Source of the DNA: JALORV01 sp963754065
GTDB lineage: Bacteria > Pseudomonadota > Gammaproteobacteria > Burkholderiales > Burkholderiaceae_F
Length of the DNA stretch: 64,000 nt
Reading direction: 5' to 3'
NCBI GenBank assembly: GCA_963754065.1
Contig: CAVWFH010000027.1
Span: forward strand, 1 to 64,000
A program made the position numbers and the translations under genes. Below are positions 26,183 through 34,305 of the stretch, piece by piece. The notes under the pieces were generated by a model. That model ran no database searches. It saw only the letters and a program-made list of their open reading frames with translations, and was not told the origin of the DNA. Positions within the stretch are counted from its first letter, which is position 1. Each line of letters starts with the position of its first letter.

Positions 26183-27222
26183 CGCCACTGCCGTGGCAGG
26201 GCGAACTCTGGCAGCAGGTCGTCGACGCGCGGGAGCGCATGCCGCATGCGCTGCTGCTGCACGGCGCCCGCGGTGTTGGCAAGCGGCACCTCGCGCACGT
26301 ACTGGCGCAGGCGCTCCTTTGCGAAACGCCGGATGGGCAGGCTCTGGCCTGCGGACGTTGTTCCGGCTGCCAGTTGCTGGGAGCCGACAATCATCCGGAC
26401 CTGCGCTGGCTGGTCCCGGAGGTCGACCAGCCGGTGCGCGAGGAGACGGAAGACGAACAAGTCGAGGGCGCGGGTCCTTCGAAAGTGTCCAAGGCAAGCC
26501 GTTCCATCCTCATCGATCAGGTACGAGCCATTGGAGAGTTTCTCGCACTGGCAGCGCACCGGGGAGGGCGGCGCGTCGTCATCCTGGCGCCTGCCGAGGC
26601 GCTGAACGGTCCGGCGGCGAATGCATTGCTCAAACTGCTGGAGGAACCGCCGGCCGGTGCCGTTTTCATCGGGGTAACGGATGAGCTCGATGCGGTGCTG
26701 CCGACCGTACGTTCACGCTGTGTCCTGCTGCGTGCGCCGGTACCGGGGACGGATGCGGCGCTGGCCTGGCTGCAGGCCCAGGGAGTCGAGGATGCGGAGG
26801 CAAAGCTGGCCGAAGCGGGCGGCGCACCGGTCGGTCTGGAAGTCGATGGTGAGGATGCGCGGAGACTCGCCCCTGAACTGAAGGCGCGCCTGCTCGACCT
26901 GCTGACGCGGGGCGGGCGCCTGAGCCTGACGGAAGTAGTGTCCGCGGTGCCCAAGGACATACCGGTTGCCGCGGCGATCCGTCTGTTTCAGTGCTGGGGA
27001 TGGGACTTATTGGCGGAAAGGACGGCTGGGCGCGTTCGCTATCATCCACGGCACCAGCGAGCGATCGCGTCGGTCGCCCGTGGCTGCGAGCCGGAACGGC
27101 TGCTTGCGTGGCTTGGTCGACTGAATCAAGCGCAGGCCACGGCGGAGCATCCGCTGAACGCACGGCTGGTGGTTGAAAGCGTGCTGATCAATTATCTGGA
27201 CGCGGTCCGTCCTGCGCGGTAA
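26170..27222 (+). CDS. holB: DNA polymerase III delta' subunit
   Basis: A 350-residue clamp-loader subunit. The AAA+ P-loop is HGARGVGKRHLAHVLAQALL. The zinc-binding cysteines are at CGRCSGCQLLGADNHPDL (two CxxC elements plus a further Cys upstream), as in delta'. The region ALNGPAANALLKLLEEPP with SRCVLLR (SRC motif) identifies a clamp-loader ATPase fold. Delta' itself is normally ATPase-silent and acts as stator for loading the beta clamp. It is followed 22 bases later by pilZ, an order common in Gram-negative bacteria. Confidence 0.95.
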   Translation: MERLTPLPWQGELWQQVVDARERMPHALLLHGARGVGKRHLAHVLAQALLCETPDGQALACGRCSGCQLLGADNHPDLRWLVPEVDQPVREETEDEQVEGAGPSKVSKASRSILIDQVRAIGEFLALAAHRGGRRVVILAPAEALNGPAANALLKLLEEPPAGAVFIGVTDELDAVLPTVRSRCVLLRAPVPGTDAALAWLQAQGVEDAEAKLAEAGGAPVGLEVDGEDARRLAPELKARLLDLLTRGGRLSLTEVVSAVPKDIPVAAAIRLFQCWGWDLLAERTAGRVRYHPRHQRAIASVARGCEPERLLAWLGRLNQAQATAEHPLNARLVVESVLINYLDAVRPAR

Positions 27223-27244
27223 GCAACAAGGGGTACAAGGCCTG

Positions 27245-27628
27245 ATGAACGATGCAGCGGTCAAGTCGGCAGCCAACGGGCAACAGGCGGGTGCGCGTCC
27301 CGCGGTGCTGTCCTTGTCGATAAAGGAAAAGGCCGCCCTCTACGCTGCGTACATGCCGTACCTGAAAAATGGCGGCATCTTCGTTCCGACCACGCGTCCC
27401 TACCAGCTGGGTGACGACGTTTACCTGATCCTCACTCTGCTCGACGACTCGACTCGCATTCCGGTTGCCGGCAAGGTCGTCTGGATCAGCCCCGCGGCGG
27501 GCGGCAACAAGACGCCTGGAATCGGTGTGCACTTTCCGCCGGACGAGTCGGGGCTGACCGCGCGCAAGCGCATCGAGGACGCTCTCGGCGCGGCATTGAA
27601 GTCGGCGCGTCCGACGCACACGCTGTAG
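27245..27628 (+). CDS. pilZ: PilZ domain protein, type IV pilus biogenesis type
   Basis: A 127-residue PilZ protein of the holB-linked type. KEKAALYAAYMPYLKNGGIFVPTTRPYQLGDDVYLILTL is the conserved block, of which LKNGGIFVPTTRPYQLGD is the clearest. PAAGGNKTPGIGVHFPPDE gives the beta-barrel end. The classic c-di-GMP motif RxxxR is absent at the N-terminus, as is usual for this subgroup, which acts with PilF/PilB in pilus assembly rather than binding c-di-GMP. No pilus structural genes are in the window. Confidence 0.92.
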   Translation: MNDAAVKSAANGQQAGARPAVLSLSIKEKAALYAAYMPYLKNGGIFVPTTRPYQLGDDVYLILTLLDDSTRIPVAGKVVWISPAAGGNKTPGIGVHFPPDESGLTARKRIEDALGAALKSARPTHTL

Positions 27629-27670
27629 TCTTTGCCCGCTGCTGCCGCCGGATCGGGCGGCAGTAATCCC

Positions 27671-28456
27671 ATGTTCGTCGACTCGCACTGTCATCTGTCG
27701 TTTCCGGAACTCGCCGGCGATCTCGCAGGCATCCTGGATCGCATGAAGGCCGCGCGGGTCGAGGCGGCACTCAGCGTCTGCACGACGCTCGAGGAATTTC
27801 CGCGGGTGCTGGCTATCGCGCGATCGGCTGACAACCTCGTCGCTTCCGTTGGCGTGCACCCGGACACCACGGGCGCACCGGAGCCCACGGTGGATCGCCT
27901 CGTCGAACTCGCCGACGATCCGAAAGTCGTCGCCATCGGGGAAACCGGTCTCGACTATTACCGCCTGCCGGAGCCGTTGGACTGGCAGCGAGAGCGCTTC
28001 CGGGTCCATATCCGCGCGGCACGGGCCTGCGGCAAGCCGCTGATCATCCACACGCGCGCCGCGGCCGCGGACACGCTTCGCTTGATGCGGGAGGAAGGCG
28101 CCGATCGAGTGGGTGGCGTCATGCACTGCTTCACCGAAACTGCAGATGTGGCACGCCAGGCTATGGAGCTGGGGTTTCACATCTCGTTCTCGGGCATCGT
28201 GACCTTCAAGAACGCAAAGGAGCTGCAGGCCGCGGCCACGGGCGTACCGCTGGAGCGCTTGCTGATCGAGACCGACGCGCCGTACCTGGCACCGGTTCCG
28301 CATCGAGGCCGAACTAACGAGCCGTCCTTTGTGCCTCACGTTGCTGCCAAGCTGGCCGAGCTGCACGGACTGGAGGTCTCGGAAATTGCCACCGCGACCA
28401 CCGTGAATTTCTATCGCCTATTCAATATGTTACGACATAGTTCTAATGTAGTTTAG
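27671..28456 (+). CDS. tatD: TatD family hydrolase (3'-5' DNase)
   Basis: A 261-residue TIM-barrel metal-dependent hydrolase. MFVDSHCHLSFPEL carries the HxH metal site; GETGLDYYRL holds the Glu bridge; LIIHTRAAAADTLRLM and GGVMHCFTET supply further His ligands; LLIETDAPYLAPVPHRGRTNEPSFV is the terminal signature with the metal Asp. It acts as a Mg-dependent nuclease in DNA repair and quality control. ATG at 27671 was preferred to a TTG upstream. The last 15 codons (FYRLFNMLRHSSNVV) are AT-rich compared with the rest. Confidence 0.94.
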   Translation: MFVDSHCHLSFPELAGDLAGILDRMKAARVEAALSVCTTLEEFPRVLAIARSADNLVASVGVHPDTTGAPEPTVDRLVELADDPKVVAIGETGLDYYRLPEPLDWQRERFRVHIRAARACGKPLIIHTRAAAADTLRLMREEGADRVGGVMHCFTETADVARQAMELGFHISFSGIVTFKNAKELQAAATGVPLERLLIETDAPYLAPVPHRGRTNEPSFVPHVAAKLAELHGLEVSEIATATTVNFYRLFNMLRHSSNVV

Positions 28457-28478
28457 CAAGCCTAGAGTTAAGGCTTGC
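28456..28478. terminator. Hairpin between convergent tatD and GNAT genes
   Basis: GCAAGCC (28456-28462) pairs with GGCTTGC (28472-28478) across a 9-base loop, starting on the last base of the tatD stop. There is no T tract on either side. A weak bidirectional terminator or a transcript-end stabiliser is the likely role. Confidence 0.45.
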
Positions 28479-28514
28479 GGCGTCTTGACCGCCCTGCAAA
28501 CCGTACTTGAGAAC

Positions 28515-29060
28515 TCACTTGAAGTCGCTTGCGGCCAATCGGTACAGCACATGGAGCCGCAGTGGATGTCCCAGCGGAACCCGTGGATGTTCAAAGTCTT
28601 CAATTGCATTGCGTCGCATGCCCAGACGTTCCATCACGCGGCGAGAACGCCGGTTCTCCACCGCCGTGAACGAAACGATTTCCTCCAGACCGACCGTGCT
28701 GAAGCCGACCCCGAGCGCCAGGCGGGCGGCCTCGGTGGCGTAGCCCTTGCCCCAGTAAGCCGCTGCGACGCGCCAGCCGATTTCGACGCAGGGTGTGAAG
28801 TGCGCCTCGAATGACACGGGGGTCAGTCCGACGAAGCCGGCGCAGGTCCCGCCGATGTCGAGACACCATGCACCCCAGCCGCGGCTTTCGAGCCCCTGCT
28901 GCAATCGTTCCATCATCGCGTTGCTATCGCCTCGAGTCAGGGGAGAGGTGAAGTGCTCCATCACGACCGGGTCGGAGTTCATGGCGGCGAACGGCTCCGC
29001 GTCGCGCGGTTCCCAGCCTCTCAGGACGACTCGATTGCCACGCAGAACCATGATGTCCAT
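28515..29060 (-). CDS. GNAT family N-acetyltransferase (RimJ/RimL type)
   Basis: A 181-residue Acetyltransf_3 (RimJ/L-like) protein. RGNRVVLRGWEPRDAEPFAAM opens the domain, EIGWRVAAAYWGKGYATEAA is the acetyl-CoA binding block (W-G-x-G-Y-A-x-E-A), and VSFTAVENRRSRRVMERLGM is the conserved end. Proteins of this type acetylate amino groups of peptides or small molecules. ATG at 29060 shares a base with the stop of the transporter gene upstream (TGATG), so translation is coupled. The transported nucleoside or a nucleoside antibiotic could be its substrate, but this is only a guess. Confidence 0.88.
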   Translation of the reverse strand: MDIMVLRGNRVVLRGWEPRDAEPFAAMNSDPVVMEHFTSPLTRGDSNAMMERLQQGLESRGWGAWCLDIGGTCAGFVGLTPVSFEAHFTPCVEIGWRVAAAYWGKGYATEAARLALGVGFSTVGLEEIVSFTAVENRRSRRVMERLGMRRNAIEDFEHPRVPLGHPLRLHVLYRLAASDFK

Positions 29061-30304
29061 CAGGTGAGCACTCCGACGATCGCGGCGGTCAGACAGGTGG
29101 CGAGCAACCCGGCGAAGATCGATTTCATGCCCAGTTCGGCCAGCTCCGCGCGTCGCTCCACCGGCAGCAGCGCGGACAGGCCTCCGAGCATGATTCCGAG
29201 GCTGCCGAAGTTGGCAAAGCCGCACAAGGCGTAGGTGAGCAGCAGGCGGCTGCGCTCGGACAACGCATTGACCGGAAGCCGAGCCATGTCGACGTACGCA
29301 ATGAGTTCGTTGAGCACGGTCTTCTTGCCGAGGAGGGCACCGGCGGTCATCGCCTCGGCCGCGGGTACGCCGACGAGCCAGGCCAGTGGCGCAAAGAGCC
29401 ACCCGAAGACGCGTTCAAGCGTCAGCGGCGCGCCGTGGATGTCCGGCAATGCACCGAGCAGCGCATTGGCCAGGGCCACGAGCGCGACGAACACGACCAG
29501 CATGGCAACGATGTTCAGCAGCAGCTGCAGACCCTCGAGCGTTCCCCGTGTCAGCGCGGCGACGGCGTTGGCGTCTTCGCGCCGCAGGATGACGCGGGCT
29601 TCGTCGGTCAGACGTGGCGGCACCATGATCGCTGCAACGACGATGGCCATGGGCGTGGCGACAATCGACGCGACCAGCAGATGACCGAGCGCATTCGGAA
29701 CCACCGGACTCAGGAACGTCGCATAGAGCACGAGCACCGTGCCGGCGATGGTTGCCATGCCGCAGTTCATCACGATGAAGAGTTCACCGCGCGAGAGTCG
29801 GCCCAGGTAGGGCGCGATCACCAGCGGCGCCTCGACCATGCCGACGAAGACGTTGGCCGCTGCGGAGACACCGACCGATCCGCCGATGCCCATGGTCCGC
29901 TGCAGCAGCCAGGCAAAGGCACGCACCAGCAGCGGCAACACACCCCAGTGAAACAGCAGCGCCGACAGCGCTGCCACCAGCAGCACCAGAGGCAGTGCGC
30001 GAAAAGCCAGCACGAAGTTCGAGGTCGTCTGCGTCACCGCAAACGGTGGCTCGGCGCCGCCCAGATAACCGAAGACGAACCCCGTACCCGCCTGCAACGC
30101 CTGCTCGAAAACATCGAGCGCGGAATTCAGGCTCGCAAGAAACGTCGCGAGCACCGGGATTTTGAGCAGGGCGGCCGCGAGAGCGAATGCCAGCAGCAAG
30201 CCGCTGACAACGATTCGCCACGGGATCGCCCGACGCTGCTCCGACACGATCCAGGCCACGGCCAGCATCACGACCAGGCCGAATGCGCTCTGCAGACTCT
30301 GCAT
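29060..30304 (-). CDS. Concentrative nucleoside transporter (CNT/NupC family)
   Basis: A 414-residue membrane protein with about ten hydrophobic segments. GTGFVFGYLGG, FHWGVLPLLVRAFAWLLQRTMGIGGSVG (quote: LVRAFAWLLQRTMGIGGSVG), AANVFVGMVEAPLVIAPYL and CGFANFGSLGIMLGGL are the CNT signatures. The Glu in GMVEAPL and the FANFGS motif belong to the nucleoside/Na or H binding core. It imports nucleosides with a cation gradient. ATG at 30304 is preceded on its strand by GGGAGG, a strong ribosome site; longer frames upstream are not family-like. Confidence 0.92.
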   Translation of the reverse strand: MQSLQSAFGLVVMLAVAWIVSEQRRAIPWRIVVSGLLLAFALAAALLKIPVLATFLASLNSALDVFEQALQAGTGFVFGYLGGAEPPFAVTQTTSNFVLAFRALPLVLLVAALSALLFHWGVLPLLVRAFAWLLQRTMGIGGSVGVSAAANVFVGMVEAPLVIAPYLGRLSRGELFIVMNCGMATIAGTVLVLYATFLSPVVPNALGHLLVASIVATPMAIVVAAIMVPPRLTDEARVILRREDANAVAALTRGTLEGLQLLLNIVAMLVVFVALVALANALLGALPDIHGAPLTLERVFGWLFAPLAWLVGVPAAEAMTAGALLGKKTVLNELIAYVDMARLPVNALSERSRLLLTYALCGFANFGSLGIMLGGLSALLPVERRAELAELGMKSIFAGLLATCLTAAIVGVLT

Positions 30305-30393
30305 TCCGCTCCCTCCCCGGAGCACCGTCATTGGAGCACAGGCTCGACCCTGTCGCAGTAAGCTTGCAGTCGGTTTTCTTGCGGATTGCGCGT

Positions 30394-31812
30394 ATGACAC
30401 CTTCGGATCTGTCGGCCGCCCTGCATGGCGTGTTCGAGCGTCAGCGTGCGAGTTACGACGCGGCGCCATTTCCCGAGTGGGAAGTGCGGCGCGATCGGCT
30501 GCAGCGCCTGCAGCGCCTGATCGGCGACAACGAGCGCGCAATCGAGTCGACCATCAGTGCGGACTTCGGGACCCGTCCGATGATGGAAACCCAGGTGGCC
30601 GAGATCTTTCCGAGCCTGGCGGAAATCCGCGACGCGCTGAAGCACGGACCGCGGTGGATGAAACCCCGCGGGGCCTGGGTATCGAAGTGGTTCCTGCCGG
30701 CACGTGCACACGTGCTGCCGCGCCCGCTCGGCGTGGTCGGCATTATCGTGCCATGGAACTATCCGCTCTTCATGGCCGCCGGCCCGCTCGCAGGCGCATT
30801 GGCCGCGGGCAACCGCGCCATGGTCAAGATGTCGGAATACACGCCGGCCTTTTCCCAGTTGTTCGCCGACCTCGTTGCCAAAACCTTCGAGCCGGAAGAA
30901 CTCGCCGTCGTCATCGGCGGTCCGGACATCGCCGCCCAATTTTCAGCCTTGCCCTTCGACCACCTGCTGTTCACGGGCTCGACCGTTGTCGGCCGGCAAG
31001 TGATGGCAGCAGCCGCGCAGAACCTGACTCCGGTGACCCTCGAACTCGGCGGCAAGTCCCCGGCCGTCGTGGCGCCGGACTATCCGATCGATCGAGCCGC
31101 GCAGCGTGTACTGGCCGGCAAGTTGCTGAACGCTGGCCAGACCTGCATTGCACCCGACTACGTGCTGGTGCCGCGAAAAAGCATCGCAGAGTTCGTCGCG
31201 GCCACGCGTGATCAGGCGCGACGCATGTATCCGCGCGGGATCAATGATCCGGACTACTGCAGCGTGGTCAACCAGAGGCACTACGGCCGGCTGGTCGGCT
31301 ATCTCGACGCGGCTGTCGCAGCCGGTGTCGTGGTTCACACATTATTCGACGGGCCGGACCGAAACGACGAGCTGCACCGACTCTCGCCGGCAGTAATCAT
31401 CGATCCGCCGAGCAGTCTTGACGTGATGCGCAACGAGATCTTCGGTCCCCTGTTGCCGATCATCGGGTACGACACAGTCGACCAGGCCGTGGCCTTCGTG
31501 AACTCGCAGCCGCGCCCGCTGGCGCTGTACTGGTTCGACAACGATCGCAAGCGCGTTGAACGGGCGCTCAAGCAGACCCATGTCGGTGGAGCGTGCGTCA
31601 ATGAGACGCTGATGCACGTGGCGCAGGGGGAACTTCCCTTCGGCGGCGTCGGCCCGTCAGGCATGGGGCACTACCATGGCCAGTGGGGCTTTGACACCTT
31701 CAGCAAGCTGACTCCGGTATTCAGGCAATCCGCGCTCAACGGCATGAACCTGTTCATGCCGCCGTATCGCCCGCATGTCGCGAAGCTGTTACGGCTGATG
31801 AAGCGGTTCTGA
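30394..31812 (+). CDS. Coniferyl-aldehyde-dehydrogenase-like aldehyde dehydrogenase
   Basis: A 472-residue class 3-like aldehyde dehydrogenase. PLGVVGIIVPWNYPLFMAAGPL is the NAD-binding entry, FTGSTVVGRQVM the turn motif, ELGGKSPAVV carries the general base Glu, and GQTCIAPDYVLVP holds the catalytic Cys. The C-terminus shows PFGGVGPSGMGHYHG. The protein lacks the 20-30 extra N-terminal residues of class 1 and 2 enzymes and resembles CalB/coniferyl aldehyde dehydrogenases, which oxidise medium aliphatic or aromatic aldehydes. It diverges from the transporter gene, with 89 bases between starts. Confidence 0.92.
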   Translation: MTPSDLSAALHGVFERQRASYDAAPFPEWEVRRDRLQRLQRLIGDNERAIESTISADFGTRPMMETQVAEIFPSLAEIRDALKHGPRWMKPRGAWVSKWFLPARAHVLPRPLGVVGIIVPWNYPLFMAAGPLAGALAAGNRAMVKMSEYTPAFSQLFADLVAKTFEPEELAVVIGGPDIAAQFSALPFDHLLFTGSTVVGRQVMAAAAQNLTPVTLELGGKSPAVVAPDYPIDRAAQRVLAGKLLNAGQTCIAPDYVLVPRKSIAEFVAATRDQARRMYPRGINDPDYCSVVNQRHYGRLVGYLDAAVAAGVVVHTLFDGPDRNDELHRLSPAVIIDPPSSLDVMRNEIFGPLLPIIGYDTVDQAVAFVNSQPRPLALYWFDNDRKRVERALKQTHVGGACVNETLMHVAQGELPFGGVGPSGMGHYHGQWGFDTFSKLTPVFRQSALNGMNLFMPPYRPHVAKLLRLMKRF

Positions 31813-31827
31813 TCGACGCGGCGGCCG

Positions 31828-33042
31828 CTACGCGAGCGCGGTAAGTGGAATCACGTCCACCGGTTCTCCGGCCAGTATCTCGGCCTGCGGCCCGATCGCT
31901 ATAAGGACGTCCGCTTCGCTCAAGGTACGCAGCATGAAGGAACCCTGCTGCACCATCGGCTCGACTGAAAGTCCGCCGTATCGACGCACGAAGCGCCCGC
32001 GGCGCCAGTCGACGTGACCGGGCCGCGTGCGAGCGTCGACTGCCAGCGGCAACTGCAGCGACAGCGGCGTTTCGAGTGTCGTCCCAGCGAGCAAGGCAAG
32101 CAGCGGGGCGACAACGATCCGGAACACGACATACGCAGCAACGCTGTTGCCCGGTAGACCGAACAGCCACAGGCCGTGGCCGCCGGACGTTAGCCGGCCA
32201 AACGCGACGCCACGGCCCGGGCGGATTGCGAGTGGAACGAAGTCAAGCCCGGGAAAGCGACGCACGATGTCGGCGTCCCCCTGTGCCACGCCACCGCTTG
32301 AGACCACCGCGTCGAGTTTTTCATTCGCCGCTGCATTCAGCGCCGAGGTCAGGGCGTCGGCATGGTCCGCGACGATGCCGAGATCGATTGCCTGATACCC
32401 GGCTGAGGCAAGCGCCGCCAACAGCATCGGCCGGTTGCCGTCGTATTGACCTCCGGGGCCGGGGCGGTGGGGCGCATCGTGCAGTTCATCGCCGGTCGAA
32501 ACCACGCCGACGCGAAGGCGACGCACGAGCGTCAGCTCGGCGGCACCGGCCGCGGCCGCGAGGCCGAGGTCATAGTCACGCAGTCGGCGACCGCGCGCAA
32601 GGACCAGTGCTCCGTCTTGCAGATGCTGGCCGCGTGGGCGAACGTGGTTGCCGGCCGGAGTGCCGGAAACGATGTCGACGTGGTCCCCATGGACCTGCGC
32701 ATCTTCCTGTGCCACGACGGCGTCAGCGCCGTCAGGCAGGGCCGCGCCCGTCATGATGCGCACCGCTTCGCCCTGCACGACACGACCTGCGAAGGGATGG
32801 CCGGCCAGCGCGCGGCCCGCAACACGCAGCGTCGACGGCATGGCGCAATCGATCGAGCGCACCGCAAATCCGTCCATCGCGGCGTTGTCGAACGGTGGCA
32901 GGTCGAGCAAAGCCATGACATCTGCGCCGAGCACGCGATGGAGTGCTGTTCCCGTGGGGCATTGCTCGAGCCCGCTGATTGGCACGATGGATTGGCTCAG
33001 CCGGGCAAGTGCAGTGGCTGCATCCAGTTCCTGCCCGCTCAT
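31828..33042 (-). CDS. moeA: Molybdopterin molybdenumtransferase MoeA
   Basis: A 404-residue MoeA/gephyrin-E-like protein that inserts molybdate into adenylylated molybdopterin. DLPPFDNAAMDGFAVR is the N-terminal signature, RIMTGAALPDGADAVVAQED the substrate site, and SSGGVAQGDADIVRRF with GLPGNSVAAYVVF the MogA-like domain III. The C-terminal domain IV starts near residue 335. It is separated by 59 bases from moaA upstream, so both cofactor genes may be co-transcribed. It converges with the aldehyde dehydrogenase, with only 15 bases between stops. Confidence 0.95.
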   Translation of the reverse strand: MSGQELDAATALARLSQSIVPISGLEQCPTGTALHRVLGADVMALLDLPPFDNAAMDGFAVRSIDCAMPSTLRVAGRALAGHPFAGRVVQGEAVRIMTGAALPDGADAVVAQEDAQVHGDHVDIVSGTPAGNHVRPRGQHLQDGALVLARGRRLRDYDLGLAAAAGAAELTLVRRLRVGVVSTGDELHDAPHRPGPGGQYDGNRPMLLAALASAGYQAIDLGIVADHADALTSALNAAANEKLDAVVSSGGVAQGDADIVRRFPGLDFVPLAIRPGRGVAFGRLTSGGHGLWLFGLPGNSVAAYVVFRIVVAPLLALLAGTTLETPLSLQLPLAVDARTRPGHVDWRRGRFVRRYGGLSVEPMVQQGSFMLRTLSEADVLIAIGPQAEILAGEPVDVIPLTALA

Positions 33043-33101
33043 CGCGCGTTGCCTCGAGGTGAGTCAGCCGTGCGACACATTGCGCGCTTGCGGCATCGAC
33101 T

Positions 33102-34223
33102 TCAGCCGCCGATGTATGACATCTCGACCTTCGGTCGCGGCGAAGTCGCTTCGGAGCGCAGCTCGGAATAGCGGTCGCCGCGCAGCTGCCAGATCTGCGC
33201 GATCGTCGCGGCCAGCGCAGAGTCCTCGACCGCGGGCAGATCCGGGGCCCCGCGCAGCAAGCGGCGCAGGTCATAGCCGCGGTCGGCGAACAGGCACAGG
33301 TACAGCATTCCTTCTGTGGAAAGCCTCGCCCGAGTACAGCTGTGGCAGAAGGCCTGCGTGACACTCGAGATGACACCCACTTCACCACTGCCGTCGCAAT
33401 ACCGCCAGCGCTCGGCCACCTCGCCGGGATAGTTGGGGTCGATCGCCTCCACGGGTGCCACCTCGCGATCTATGCGTTCGATCACCGTTGCGGAAGGTAC
33501 GACGTCATCCATGCGCCAGCCGTTGGAACTGCCGACATCCATGAACTCGATGAAGCGAACGATGTGACCGGTGCCACGGAAGTGCCGCGCCATCGTGACG
33601 ACTTCATGGTCATTGACGCCGCGTTTCACGACCATGTTGATCTTGACGGGGCCGAGGCCCGCCGCGGCCGCCGCATCAATTCCCGCAAGAACGTCCGTGA
33701 CCGGAAACTCGACATCATTCATGCGCTTGAAGACGGCATCGTCTATACCGTCCAGCGATACCGTGATGCGCCTCAGTCCCGCATCAGCCAGGACACGTGC
33801 CTTCCGAGCAAGCAGGGACCCGTTCGTGGTGAGTGCGATATCAAGCGGGCGCCCGTCGCGCGTCGTGAGCTGCGCCAGCATCTCGACCAACTTGTGCAGG
33901 TCCTTGCGCAACAGCGGCTCGCCGCCTGTCAGCCGCACTTTCTCCACACCGTTGTCGACGAACGCGCGAGTCAGTCGCGTGATCTCCTCGAAACTCAACA
34001 GCTCCGAGTGCGGCAGGAACTGGTATTCCCGATCGAAGATTTCCTTCGGCATGCAATAGGTGCAGCGGAAGTTGCATCGATCAGTCACCGAGATCCGAAG
34101 GTCGCGCAGTGGACGCGCCAGTCGGTCGACTGCCGGGCCATCGGTTGCTGCCGAGGCGCCGGCAAGCGGAACGGGAAGCCGCGCCGTACGCAAGTCGAGC
34201 AACTGGATGATCCGGTCGGTCAT
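33102..34223 (-). CDS. moaA: GTP 3',8-cyclase MoaA
   Basis: A 373-residue radical SAM enzyme that starts molybdenum cofactor synthesis from GTP. The SAM cluster cysteines are C50, C54 and C57 (DRCNFRCTYCMP). LTGGEPLLRKDLHKL is the SAM-binding GGE motif. The second cluster is held by FCHSCTRARLSTEGMLYLCL (C-x2-C-x13-C). The mandatory C-terminal Gly-Gly is present (MSYIGG). The first 40 residues form a short non-conserved lead. With moeA it indicates that the organism makes molybdoenzymes; none is encoded in the window. Confidence 0.97.
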   Translation of the reverse strand: MTDRIIQLLDLRTARLPVPLAGASAATDGPAVDRLARPLRDLRISVTDRCNFRCTYCMPKEIFDREYQFLPHSELLSFEEITRLTRAFVDNGVEKVRLTGGEPLLRKDLHKLVEMLAQLTTRDGRPLDIALTTNGSLLARKARVLADAGLRRITVSLDGIDDAVFKRMNDVEFPVTDVLAGIDAAAAAGLGPVKINMVVKRGVNDHEVVTMARHFRGTGHIVRFIEFMDVGSSNGWRMDDVVPSATVIERIDREVAPVEAIDPNYPGEVAERWRYCDGSGEVGVISSVTQAFCHSCTRARLSTEGMLYLCLFADRGYDLRRLLRGAPDLPAVEDSALAATIAQIWQLRGDRYSELRSEATSPRPKVEMSYIGG

Positions 34224-34266
34224 TCCACGGATGTTACCGGCGGCGGAAGGCGAACCATGGCGCAGC

Positions 34267-34294
34267 GCGGCACGCTTCCGGCGAAACGTGCCGC
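34267..34294 (-). terminator. Hairpin downstream of rne
   Basis: GCGGCACG (34267-34274) and CGTGCCGC (34287-34294) form a perfect 8-bp stem with a 12-base loop, 11 bases after the rne stop on its strand. No T tract follows. It may act as a 3' stabiliser or a factor-assisted terminator. Confidence 0.4.
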
Positions 34295-34305
34295 ACGCTC
34301 ACTCC